22,089 bases of DNA, taken from JANOBJ01 sp031411575 (GTDB lineage: Bacteria; Pseudomonadota; Gammaproteobacteria; Burkholderiales; Burkholderiaceae_C). The position numbers and the translations under genes are program-made. Below, piece by piece: positions 6,880 to 13,774 of this stretch (the first letter of the stretch is position 1; the number at the start of each line of letters is the position of its first letter). The stretch lies in contig JANOBJ010000141.1 of NCBI GenBank assembly GCA_031411575.1, positions 1 to 22,089 on the forward strand, written 5' to 3'. Below the pieces are notes generated by a model. It had not been told where the DNA came from, did not search any database, and was given only the letters and a program-made list of their open reading frames with translations.

Positions 6880-7977
6880 ATGTTATTCCATTCCTCCATC
6901 CGCAAGGAGCTCGCACGCAGTTTCGGCGCGACCCTGGTGGTGCTGGTCACCATCGTGATGACCATGATGCTGATCCGCACGCTGGGGCAGGCATCCCGCG
7001 GCAGCGTCAACCCGTCCGAGGTGCTGATGGTGCTGGGCTACACGGTGCTCGGTTACCTGCCCAGCATCCTCACGCTCAGCCTGTTCATCGCCATCGTGGC
7101 CACGCTGTCGCGCATGTTCAGCGACAGCGAGATGGCCATCTGGTTTGCCGCCGGGCGAGGGCTCACCAGCTTCATGGGGCCGCTGTTCCGGTTTGCGTGG
7201 CCGATCCTGCTGGTGATTGCCGTGATGGCGCTGGTGGTCTGGCCGTGGTCGAACCAGCAGGCCCGCGATCTGCGTGACCGCTACGAGCGCCGGGGCGACC
7301 TGGAACGCATCGCGCCCGGCCAGTTCCAGGAATCATCAGGCGGCAGCCGGGTCTTCTTCATTGACAAGGACACGCCCGACAACAAATCGGGCAACAACGT
7401 GTTCATCTCCGCCATTGAGCGGGGCAAGCAGTCGGTCACATCGGCGCGCAGCGGCCGCATCGACTACATCGGCGAATCGCGATTCCTGCTGCTCAACAGC
7501 GGCCAGCGGCTCGAAAGCACCACCGGTGCGCCCGACCTCAAGATCAGCGAGTTCGAGGAGTACGGCACGCAGATCGGCGTTGACGCCCTGACGACGCGCG
7601 ACAACGTGCCGCCAAAATCCAAGCCCACCCTCACCTTGCTGCTCGAGCCCTCGCGCCAGCACCAGGGCGAACTGGCCTGGCGCATCGGCCTGGCGTTGGC
7701 GGCCCTCAATTTCGTGGTGCTCGCGCTCGCGGTGTCCAGCGTCAACCCGAGGGCCGGGCGCAGCGGCAACATGCTGTTCGCACTGTTTACCTTCGTCGTG
7801 TACTACAACCTGCTCAACCTCGGCCAGAGCTGGATTGCCAGCGGTCGCATCTCGTTCGCGGGCCTGTTGCTGGCCCTGCATGGCGGCATGCTGCTGGCAT
7901 CATTGGCCTGGCTGGGCAAACGCCACAACAACTGGTCGCTGAGAAGCCTGCTGTCACGGCGGAGCGCCGCGCCGTGA
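6880..7977 (+). CDS. lptF: LPS export ABC transporter permease LptF
   Basis: 365 residues from the ATG at 6880 (MLFHSSIRKELARSFG). A TTG nine bases upstream would add only MKP and is not needed. No clear Shine-Dalgarno is visible for either. The layout is that of LptF: three N-terminal membrane segments (about 16-35, 48-75, 102-122), a periplasmic beta-jellyroll of about 140 residues (to about 265), and three C-terminal membrane segments (about 268-345). LptF and LptG with LptB2 extract LPS from the inner membrane and pass it to LptC/LptA. The stop overlaps the lptG start (GTGA). The gene is divergent from pepA, as in E. coli. Confidence 0.95.
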   Translation: MLFHSSIRKELARSFGATLVVLVTIVMTMMLIRTLGQASRGSVNPSEVLMVLGYTVLGYLPSILTLSLFIAIVATLSRMFSDSEMAIWFAAGRGLTSFMGPLFRFAWPILLVIAVMALVVWPWSNQQARDLRDRYERRGDLERIAPGQFQESSGGSRVFFIDKDTPDNKSGNNVFISAIERGKQSVTSARSGRIDYIGESRFLLLNSGQRLESTTGAPDLKISEFEEYGTQIGVDALTTRDNVPPKSKPTLTLLLEPSRQHQGELAWRIGLALAALNFVVLALAVSSVNPRAGRSGNMLFALFTFVVYYNLLNLGQSWIASGRISFAGLLLALHGGMLLASLAWLGKRHNNWSLRSLLSRRSAAP

Positions 7978-9071
7978 AAACCATCCGCACGCTGATTTAT
8001 GGCGAGGTGATCTCGGCCGTCGCGTTTGTCACGCTGGGTTTTCTGGCGCTGTTTTTCTTCTTTGATTTTGTCGACGAACTACAGGGCATCGGGCAAGGCG
8101 GCTACCAGCTGCGCCACGCCCTCCTCTACGTCGCGCTGCTGATCCCCAGCCACCTGTACGAACTGCTCCCCATCACCGTACTGATCGGCTGCATCTTCGT
8201 GATGGCGCGGCTGGCCGAGAGTTCGGAGTACACCATCCTGCGCACCAGCGGACTGGGGCCATGGCGGGCGCTGAAAACATTGCTCGTGCTGGGTGCCGGC
8301 TTTGTGGTCCTGACGTTTCTGATAGGCGACTACGCGGCACCGGCCAGCGACCGCACCGCGCAGTTGCTCAAATCGCGCTACCAAGGCCTGATCACGGTCG
8401 GACAGACCGGCGCCTGGCTCAAGGAAAAGCAGGACTACAACAGCTACGCCGCCAATGTGGCGGCGCTGACACCCGACGGCAACATGCAGCGCATCCGGAT
8501 CTTCGAGTTTGACAACCGGGGCTTCCTCGTGTCCCTCATGCAGGCCGAGAAAGGTCGCTTTGGTGAAGACGATTCGTGGCTGCTGGAAAAGGTGGAGCGC
8601 AGCGAGTTCACGACCCGGGGCGCCAATGACGCGCGCGTGGAACGGCTGCAATCGGCCAGCTTCCGGTGGCCGACCTCGCTGACCGCCGAGATGGTGTCCG
8701 CCGCCTTGCTCAAGCCCGACCGCATGCGCACGGTGGACCTGTTCCAGTACATCCGGCACCTGAACGCCAATGGCCAGACCGCGCAGCGCTACGAAATCGA
8801 GTTCTGGCGCAAGGTCTTCTACCCGTTGAGTTGCCTGGTGATGGTGGTGCTGGCACTGCCATTTGCCTACCTGCACTTTCGTGCCGGCGGCATCACCAGC
8901 TATGTGTTCGGCGGCGTGATGATCGGCATCAGCTTCTTCCTGCTGAACAACGTATTCGGCTATGTCGGCACGCTGCAGAACTGGTGGCCCTGGCTCACCG
9001 CAGCCGCTCCCGGGCTGATCTATTCTGTTTTTTCGCTGGCGGCCTTTGGCTGGCTGGTGCTAAGGCGATAG
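7974..9071 (+). CDS. lptG: LPS export ABC transporter permease LptG
   Basis: 365 residues with a GTG start at 7974 overlapping the lptF stop by four bases; the coupling to lptF fixes this start. It begins MKTIRTLIYGEVISAVAFVTLGFLAL, the usual LptG opening, with FFFFDFVDELQGIG and the conserved LYELLPITVLIG, then EYTILRTSGLG, which matches the LptG coupling-helix region. The periplasmic jellyroll spans about residues 125-275. Three C-terminal membrane segments start at FYPLSCLVMVVLALPFAY. It forms the LptB2FG complex with LptF. Two bases separate its stop from the following chelatase gene. Confidence 0.95.
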   Translation: MKTIRTLIYGEVISAVAFVTLGFLALFFFFDFVDELQGIGQGGYQLRHALLYVALLIPSHLYELLPITVLIGCIFVMARLAESSEYTILRTSGLGPWRALKTLLVLGAGFVVLTFLIGDYAAPASDRTAQLLKSRYQGLITVGQTGAWLKEKQDYNSYAANVAALTPDGNMQRIRIFEFDNRGFLVSLMQAEKGRFGEDDSWLLEKVERSEFTTRGANDARVERLQSASFRWPTSLTAEMVSAALLKPDRMRTVDLFQYIRHLNANGQTAQRYEIEFWRKVFYPLSCLVMVVLALPFAYLHFRAGGITSYVFGGVMIGISFFLLNNVFGYVGTLQNWWPWLTAAAPGLIYSVFSLAAFGWLVLRR

Positions 9072-9073
9072 CC

Positions 9074-9436
9074 ATGGCGACACGCGGCATCATCCTGTTT
9101 GCACACGGTTCGCGCGATCCGCTGTGGCATCGCCCGATTGAAGCTGTGGCGGCGCGCATTGGCGCCATCGACACCGAAGCGGCCGTGGCCTGCGCCTACC
9201 TGGAACTGAGTACCCCAGACCTTGCCACCGCAGCTGGCGGCCTGATCGCGCAGGGGCTTTCCCGCATCAGCATCGTCCCGCTGTTCCTGGGCGTGGGCAA
9301 ACACGCGCGTGAAGACCTGCCCCTGCTGCTGCAAGCTCTGCGTGCGCAGCATCCCGCCGTGCAGTTCGACCTGCAACCTGCGATCGGCGAAGACCAGCGG
9401 CTGATCGATCTGATGGCGCGCATCGCCACCGGCTGA
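9074..9436 (+). CDS. cbiX: Short-form sirohydrochlorin chelatase, CbiX(S) type
   Basis: 120 residues from ATG 9074, two bases behind the lptG stop; the open frame extends further upstream only inside lptG. Typical CbiX features are IILFAHGSRDPLW with the metal-binding H11, AYLELSTPD (E44), and VPLFLGVGKHAREDLP with the second histidine H78. At about 120 residues it is the single-domain form that works as a homodimer, inserting Fe(II) or Co(II) into sirohydrochlorin. Because the next gene is a CysB-type sulfur regulator, the iron (siroheme) role for sulfite or nitrite reductase is the more likely one here; that is inference from context. Confidence 0.88.
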   Translation: MATRGIILFAHGSRDPLWHRPIEAVAARIGAIDTEAAVACAYLELSTPDLATAAGGLIAQGLSRISIVPLFLGVGKHAREDLPLLLQALRAQHPAVQFDLQPAIGEDQRLIDLMARIATG

Positions 9437-9454
9437 AAATACCCAAGGAGCGCA

Positions 9455-9472
9455 TAACAAACGGGATTGTTA
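9455..9472. promoter_or_regulatory. Inverted repeat upstream of cysB, candidate CysB operator
   Basis: TAACAA-ACGGGA-TTGTTA is a perfect 6-bp inverted repeat with a 6-base spacer, located 14 bases before the cysB-type start codon. Its dyad shape and T...A ends agree with a LysR-type binding box, and LysR-type regulators often control their own gene. A TAGAAT hexamer (9474-9479) directly behind it could be a -10 element, so bound regulator would block the promoter. Autoregulation is inference. Confidence 0.45.
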
Positions 9473-9485
9473 GTAGAATTTCAGT

Positions 9486-10430
9486 ATGAACCTGCACCAG
9501 TTCCGATTTGTACAAGAAGCCGCCCGGCGCAACCTCAACCTGACCGAGGCCGCCAAGGCGCTGCACACGTCGCAGCCGGGTGTGTCCAAGGCCATCATCG
9601 AGCTGGAAGAAGAACTGGGCGTGGAGATCTTCGCGCGCCATGGCAAGCGCCTGAAACGCATCACCGAACCCGGCCAGCACGTGCTCAAAAGCATCGAGCT
9701 CATCATGCGCGAGGTCGGCAACCTGAAGCGCATTGGCGAGCAGTTCAGCGCCCAGGACAGCGGCACGCTCTCGATTGCCACCACGCACACCCAGGCGCGC
9801 TACGTGCTCCCCGTGCCCGTGGCCCGGCTGCGCGAGGCGTACCCCAAGGTCAACATCAGCCTGCACCAGGGCGCGCCTGACCAGGTGGCCAAGATGGTGA
9901 TCGACGAAACCGCCGAGATCGGCATCGCCACCGAATCGCTGGCGGATTACCCCGACCTGGTGACCCTGCCCTGCTACGAGTGGCAGCACGTGCTGGTGCT
10001 GCCTGCCGACCATCCGCTGGCCAAAAAAGAGCGCATCTCGCTGGAAGATCTGGCGGCTGAGCCCATCATCACCTACCACCCGTCGTTTACCGGCCGCACC
10101 CGCATCGACGCGGCGTTCGCGCAGCGCAAGCTCACCCCGCGCATCGCGCTGGAAGCGATTGACTCGGACGTCATCAAGACCTATGTGCGGCTGGGCCTGG
10201 GCATCGGTATCGTGGCTGAAATGGCGGTGCGCGACGATGGCAGCAACAGCGACCTGGCGGTTCGCCCGCTGGGCCACCTGTTCGGCCAGAACATTGCGCG
10301 GGTTGCGTTCAAGCGCAGCGCCTACCTGCGCAACTTTGTCTTCAAGTTCGCTGAATTACTGAGCGACCGGCTCGACCGCAACCTGATCGCCAAGGCATTG
10401 TCCGGCCACATCAACGACTATGAATTGTGA
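9486..10430 (+). CDS. cysB: LysR-type transcriptional regulator, CysB family
   Basis: 314 residues, ATG at 9486. It begins MNLHQFRFVQEAARRNLNLT, with the winged helix-turn-helix LTEAAKALHTSQPGVSKAI (about residues 17-36) and ELEEELGVEIFARHGKRL. The effector domain begins near residue 93, with LSIATTHTQARYVLP and SLHQGAPDQVAKMV, both close to CysB/Cbl proteins that sense O-acetylserine, N-acetylserine or thiosulfate/sulfate. Length and C-terminal part match full-length CysB rather than the shorter Cbl. It should activate sulfate-assimilation genes in response to sulfur limitation. There is no recognisable Shine-Dalgarno before the start, although the start itself fits the family. The upstream chelatase would supply siroheme for CysI. 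Confidence 0.92.
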   Translation: MNLHQFRFVQEAARRNLNLTEAAKALHTSQPGVSKAIIELEEELGVEIFARHGKRLKRITEPGQHVLKSIELIMREVGNLKRIGEQFSAQDSGTLSIATTHTQARYVLPVPVARLREAYPKVNISLHQGAPDQVAKMVIDETAEIGIATESLADYPDLVTLPCYEWQHVLVLPADHPLAKKERISLEDLAAEPIITYHPSFTGRTRIDAAFAQRKLTPRIALEAIDSDVIKTYVRLGLGIGIVAEMAVRDDGSNSDLAVRPLGHLFGQNIARVAFKRSAYLRNFVFKFAELLSDRLDRNLIAKALSGHINDYEL

Positions 10431-10442
10431 TTCACCCCCGAA

Positions 10443-10504
10443 GCGGCCTTGGGCCGCCTCCCCTCCAGGGGGCGCCACCAGCGGCCCGGCTAAGCCGGTT
10501 CCGC
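10443..10504. repeat. Cluster of GC-rich hairpins between cysB and ybdL (REP-like element)
   Basis: Three consecutive dyads are packed into 62 bases: GCGGCC-TTG-GGCCGC (10443-10457), CCCC-TCCA-GGGG (10460-10471), and GCGG-C-CCGGC-TAA-GCCGG-TT-CCGC (10481-10504). No T-tract follows. In one frame an open frame runs through it into the aminotransferase, but its translation (Pro/Gly/Ala) resembles no aminotransferase N-terminus. Sequences of this shape recur between genes in comamonads to my recollection, so it is probably a dispersed intergenic repeat that may act as a terminator or mRNA-stabilising structure. Confidence 0.55.
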
Positions 10505-10545
10505 GGTCGCTGCTTGAACAGACATTCATCGCTGGCACTACCTCC

Positions 10546-11724
10546 ATGAGCACAATCCTCGAACGCACCCCCGTCCTGCAAACCAAGCTGCCTGCCGTCG
10601 GCACCACCATCTTCACGGTGATGTCGGGGCTGGCCGCCGAGACCGGGGCGGTCAATCTGGGCCAGGGTTTCCCGGACTTTGCCTGCGACCCGCAACTGGT
10701 GCAGGCCGTGACCGATGCCATGGTCAGCGGCCACAACCAGTACCCGCCGATGACGGGCGTAGCCGTGCTGCGCGACGCGATTGCCGCCAAGCTGGTGGCA
10801 CTGCATGGTCGCACCTATGACCCGGCCACCGAGATCACTGTTACCGCGGGCGCCACGCAGGCCATCATCACCGCCGTGCTGGCCGTCGTGCGGCCTGGCG
10901 ACGAGGTGATCGTGCTGGAGCCGTGCTACGACAGCTACGTGCCCAACATCGAACTGGCCGGTGGCACCGTGGTACGCGTGCCGCTCACCCCGGGGACCTT
11001 CCGGCCCGACTTTGACAAGATTTCGGCCGCCATCAGCCCGCGCACCCGCGCCATCCTCATCAACAGCCCGCACAACCCGAGCGCCACCATCTGGTCCAAG
11101 GCCGACATGCTGCGCCTGCAGGACCTGCTGGCACCGACCGAGGTACTGCTGATCAGCGACGAGGTGTACGAGCACATGGTCTATGCGCCGAACGAGCACC
11201 AGAGCGCCGCGCGCTTCCCCGGGCTGGCGGCCCGCGCCTTCATCGTCAGCAGCTTCGGCAAGACCTACCATGTGACCGGCTGGAAAGTCGGCTATGTGGC
11301 CGCGCCGGCCTCGCTGACGACCGAGTTCCGCAAGGTGCACCAGTTCAATGTGTTCACGGTCAACACGCCGGTGCAGTACGGCCTGGCGAGCTACATGGCC
11401 AACCCCGCGCCCTACCTGGAACTGCCCGCCTTCTACGCCGCCAAGCGCGACCTGTTCCGCGCCGGTCTGGCGCGAACCAAGTTCAAGCTGCTGCCCAGCG
11501 AAGGCAGCTATTTTCAGTGTGTCGATATTTCAGAGTTGAGCGTGCCCGAACGCCACCTGCCCGAAGGCGATTTCTGCCAGTGGCTCACGCGCGAGATCGG
11601 CGTGGCGGCGATTCCGCTGTCGGCCTTCTACGGCGACGGCTTCGACCAGCGCGTCATCCGGTTTTGCTTTGCGAAGAAAGACGAGACGCTGAACATGGCG
11701 CTGGGCCGGCTGGCGAAGCTGTAG
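10546..11724 (+). CDS. ybdL: Methionine aminotransferase, YbdL-like (class I/II, PLP)
   Basis: 392 residues from the ATG at 10546 (MSTILERTPVLQTKLPAVG). The frame is open 42 codons further up, but that part is the hairpin repeat. The sequence follows E. coli YbdL closely: KLPAVGTTIFTVMSGLA, NLGQGFPDF, NQYPPMTGV, NSPHNPSATIW (N178), ISDEVYEHMVY (D205, Y208) and SSFGKTYHVTGWKVGY with the PLP lysine K239. It ends with CQWLTREIGVAAIPLSAFY. It is expected to transaminate methionine and aromatic or hydrophobic amino acids (kynurenine aminotransferase-like) in the cytoplasm, for example in methionine salvage. The upstream CysB regulator gives a loose sulfur-metabolism context. No obvious Shine-Dalgarno. 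Confidence 0.88.
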   Translation: MSTILERTPVLQTKLPAVGTTIFTVMSGLAAETGAVNLGQGFPDFACDPQLVQAVTDAMVSGHNQYPPMTGVAVLRDAIAAKLVALHGRTYDPATEITVTAGATQAIITAVLAVVRPGDEVIVLEPCYDSYVPNIELAGGTVVRVPLTPGTFRPDFDKISAAISPRTRAILINSPHNPSATIWSKADMLRLQDLLAPTEVLLISDEVYEHMVYAPNEHQSAARFPGLAARAFIVSSFGKTYHVTGWKVGYVAAPASLTTEFRKVHQFNVFTVNTPVQYGLASYMANPAPYLELPAFYAAKRDLFRAGLARTKFKLLPSEGSYFQCVDISELSVPERHLPEGDFCQWLTREIGVAAIPLSAFYGDGFDQRVIRFCFAKKDETLNMALGRLAKL

Positions 11725-11742
11725 CCCGAACCAAACTGGAAT

Positions 11743-11803
11743 GCTATTCTATTAATAGCAAACAATGACCAACTGATGCGGACGTGTGGCCATTTTGGCT
11801 ATA
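11743..11803. repeat. Palindromic intergenic element, copy A
   Basis: Lies between the convergent ybdL and Rieske genes. The left arm GCTATT-CTATT-AATAGC is a perfect 6-bp hairpin. The words ATAGCAA (11755), ATGACC (11765), GGAC (11780) and CATTTTG (11791) follow. The same words recur at 14682, 14692, 14714 and 14719 inside hrpA with nearly identical spacing (10 and 26 against 10 and 27 bases between the first, second and last). I read the two as members of one dispersed element family; the exact boundaries are approximate. Confidence 0.5.
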
Positions 11804-11825
11804 AATCCGGGCCCGCGAGGCCTTT

Positions 11826-12530
11826 TCAGCACTGCACCGAATTCTTGCAGAATTTCTCCAGCTCACGCACCGTCGCCTTGCCCGCCACGGGCTGTTTGGC
11901 CTTCGGTCCCACATCCAGGCTGAGCTTCATTTCGTATTTCTTGAAGAAGTCGTCGAACAGCTCGCCGCCGAGCGTGGCGTAGGCCGTCAGCGTGTCGGTT
12001 TTGGGGTCGTGCTCCAGCAGCACAGCGCACAGCGGCTGGGTGGCGGGGCCGCCGAGCACCTGGGCGCCCTTGGCGGGGTCGTACTGGCTGTGGTCGGCGC
12101 AGCAGTGGATCAGGTTGTCCTGCAGGCCCTTGGCCGATTTGGCCTTGCGAAAACTGATGAAGCTGACCTGCGGCGTTGGGTACACGAGCTGGTGCGCGCA
12201 GATGGCGCTGAACGCCACCACGCTGCGTTGCGGCCCCACGCCGCCGGGCCAGGCGTAGGCGTCTTTGGTTTTGGTGGCAAGCTGGTTGGGCAGCGCGGGC
12301 TGCCCCAGGTTCAGCAAAAAGACCGGCGTGGCTTCAAACGGGTAATGAAACACGTAATTGGTCTGCGCCTTCAGCGCAGACGCCTTGAGCGGATCGCCAA
12401 ATTCATTGGCCAGCACGGCGCGTGCATAGCTTTTGGGCTTCGCGTCGGCCGCCCACACCGGTAGCGCGGCACCGGCCGACAGGCAGGCGGCGCTGGCCGA
12501 ACAAGACTCGATAAACGTGCGACGGTCCAC
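11826..12530 (-). CDS. Rieske [2Fe-2S] protein with Tat-type signal
   Basis: 234 residues, GTG start at 12530 with GGGAGA seven bases upstream, placing the N-terminus at MDRRTFIESCSASAA. RRTFIE resembles a twin-arginine motif and is followed by a hydrophobic stretch ending GAALPVWAADA (cleavage near residue 28), so export of a folded Fe-S protein is likely. Rieske ligands: C111-A-H113 (AICAHQLVY) and C144-A-D-H147-S (HCCADHSQYDP). The two extra cysteines that form the disulfide in cytochrome bc1 Rieske proteins are not in place (box I lacks the second Cys, box II has D146). The C-terminus carries C228 and C234. It is not the PetA of a bc1 complex; no partner oxidase is adjacent. The substrate or redox partner is unknown. 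Confidence 0.82.
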   Translation of the reverse strand: MDRRTFIESCSASAACLSAGAALPVWAADAKPKSYARAVLANEFGDPLKASALKAQTNYVFHYPFEATPVFLLNLGQPALPNQLATKTKDAYAWPGGVGPQRSVVAFSAICAHQLVYPTPQVSFISFRKAKSAKGLQDNLIHCCADHSQYDPAKGAQVLGGPATQPLCAVLLEHDPKTDTLTAYATLGGELFDDFFKKYEMKLSLDVGPKAKQPVAGKATVRELEKFCKNSVQC

Positions 12531-12560
12531 TGGCTCTCCCTTGGATTTTGGCCAGCCGCC

Positions 12561-12589
12561 AAGTTAAACGGCGCCGCCGGGCTTGTCAA
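12561..12589 (-). promoter_or_regulatory. Sigma-70 type promoter of the Rieske gene
   Basis: Read on the minus strand: TTGACA (perfect -35, at 12589-12584), a 17-base spacer, then TAACTT (-10, at 12566-12561) with the conserved T, A and final T. Transcription would start about 12554, giving a leader of roughly 24 bases that contains the GGGAGA ribosome site. This is the most consensus-like promoter I found in the window. Confidence 0.65.
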
Positions 12590-12641
12590 ATGGCACGTCT
12601 TCGGGGCATGCCGCCCGACCGAACCTGCGTGCAGCCAGCGG

Positions 12642-12944
12642 CTAGAACTGATCCGGGAACGCCTCGATCGGAGCTGCCTTGCTTTGTTCATGGAACTGCG
12701 CAGGAAAGTACGCCGGGGCGGCCCCGGTCGAGCCGGGCGCGTCGCGGACCGCCACGTCAACCGACACCGACAGGAATGGCGATGTCAGTACATGCCAGTC
12801 CGGGGCGGAATTCGCCCAGCCGGCAGCCACCAGCACGCCGCCCACGCCCCACGCCACCGACAGCACCCAGAGCGACGCCGCCAGCGTGGAATGCAGCTCA
12901 AACCATTCCTGGGTGAAAAAATGGGGTTGATGGATCTGGCTCAT
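12642..12944 (-). CDS. Small single-span membrane protein, unknown
   Basis: 100 residues; ATG at 12944 preceded by GGGAGG at good spacing, which makes translation credible. A hydrophilic N-terminus rich in His/Phe/Gln (MSQIHQPHFFTQEWFELHS) precedes one membrane helix (about residues 22-43, LAASLWVLSVAWGVGGVLVAAG). The tail of 55 residues has no recognised domain and ends EAFPDQF. No family recognised. It lies 111 bases upstream of the Rieske gene on the same strand, but that gene has its own promoter, so a functional link is only possible, not shown. Confidence 0.6.
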   Translation of the reverse strand: MSQIHQPHFFTQEWFELHSTLAASLWVLSVAWGVGGVLVAAGWANSAPDWHVLTSPFLSVSVDVAVRDAPGSTGAAPAYFPAQFHEQSKAAPIEAFPDQF

Positions 12945-13058
12945 GGTGTCCTCCCGGGTTTCAAACGTGTCGTGAAGCCTTGGCAGAGGTCCGGTGCGGC
13001 GAGCCGCGCGAACCCACTGCCATGAGAGGAACCATAGTTGCTGTCGGGCGCGGCTGCC

Positions 13059-13074
13059 TCCCCCAAATAGGGGA
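13059..13074. promoter_or_regulatory. Small dyad in the 199-base gap 12945-13143
   Basis: TCCCC-CAAATA-GGGGA, a 5-bp dyad about 115 bases upstream of the small membrane-protein start. The gap also holds a GC-rich dyad just behind the lysE-type stop (GCGCTG...CAGCGC, about 13097-13125) without a T-tract. I find no consensus promoter and no further gene here. The short dyad could be an operator or chance. Confidence 0.25.
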
Positions 13075-13143
13075 CTTTCCCATGTGCGTATTCACGTGTG
13101 CCGCGCTGGCGCCGCGGCCTTCAGCGCTGGCGGGGGCTCAACC

Positions 13144-13758
13144 TTAGCGGTCTGACAGCGCCAGGTTCGCGCCCAGCCCTGCAAAGGCGGCTGAGAAACC
13201 GCGCCGCAGCCACGACTGGACGCGCGGCGATTCGATCACCGTCCTGCGGAAGGCGTGGGCCAGAAAGCCGTACACCACAAACACCGCAAAGGTCATGGCC
13301 ATGAACACGCCGCTCAGCACCAGCAGCTGGCCCAGTGGCGACGCGGCATTTGGCTCCACAAACTGCGGCAGAAAGGCCAGGAAGAAGATCGTGAGCTTGG
13401 GATTGAGGATGTTCAGCAAAAACGCCTTGACCACCAGGCTGGCTGGCGAGCGGACCGACGGCGTGTCGTCAATGGCAAACGCAGCGGTGTCGCGCCAAGT
13501 GGCCCAGGCGATATACAGCAGGTAGGCTGCGCCCGCGTATTTGAGCACCTGAAACGCCAGCGCACTGGTGTGCAGCACCGCCGCCAGCCCCAGCACCGTC
13601 GCCAGCAGGTGCGGCACGATGCCAGCGGTACATCCCAGTGCTGCAAACACGCTGGCCCGGCGCCCCTGGATGATCCCGGTGGACACCGTGAACACCACGC
13701 CGGTGCCCGGGATCAGCACGACGATGAGTGAGGTGATGAGGAATTCAAACGTAATCAT
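13144..13758 (-). CDS. LysE/RhtB family amino-acid exporter
   Basis: 204 residues, ATG at 13758, sixteen bases behind the hrpA stop on the same strand. It begins MITFEFLITSLIVVLIPGTG; the signature PGTGVVFTVSTGIIQGRRAS with AALGCTAG matches the conserved first loop of the LysE/RhtB superfamily. About six membrane segments are evident (1-22, 38-62, 68-88, 110-133, 143-167, 182-200), and the FLLNILNPKLTIFFLAFLPQF motif of RhtB proteins is present. The family exports amino acids such as threonine, homoserine or lysine across the inner membrane; the substrate cannot be read from sequence. It may be co-transcribed with hrpA. Confidence 0.9.
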   Translation of the reverse strand: MITFEFLITSLIVVLIPGTGVVFTVSTGIIQGRRASVFAALGCTAGIVPHLLATVLGLAAVLHTSALAFQVLKYAGAAYLLYIAWATWRDTAAFAIDDTPSVRSPASLVVKAFLLNILNPKLTIFFLAFLPQFVEPNAASPLGQLLVLSGVFMAMTFAVFVVYGFLAHAFRRTVIESPRVQSWLRRGFSAAFAGLGANLALSDR

Positions 13759-13774
13759 GGCGTGACGCTCCCAT

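Noticed and set aside
10420..10545. Upstream extension of the aminotransferase reading frame
   Set aside because: It consists of the end of cysB and the hairpin repeat; the family N-terminus begins at the ATG at 10546.
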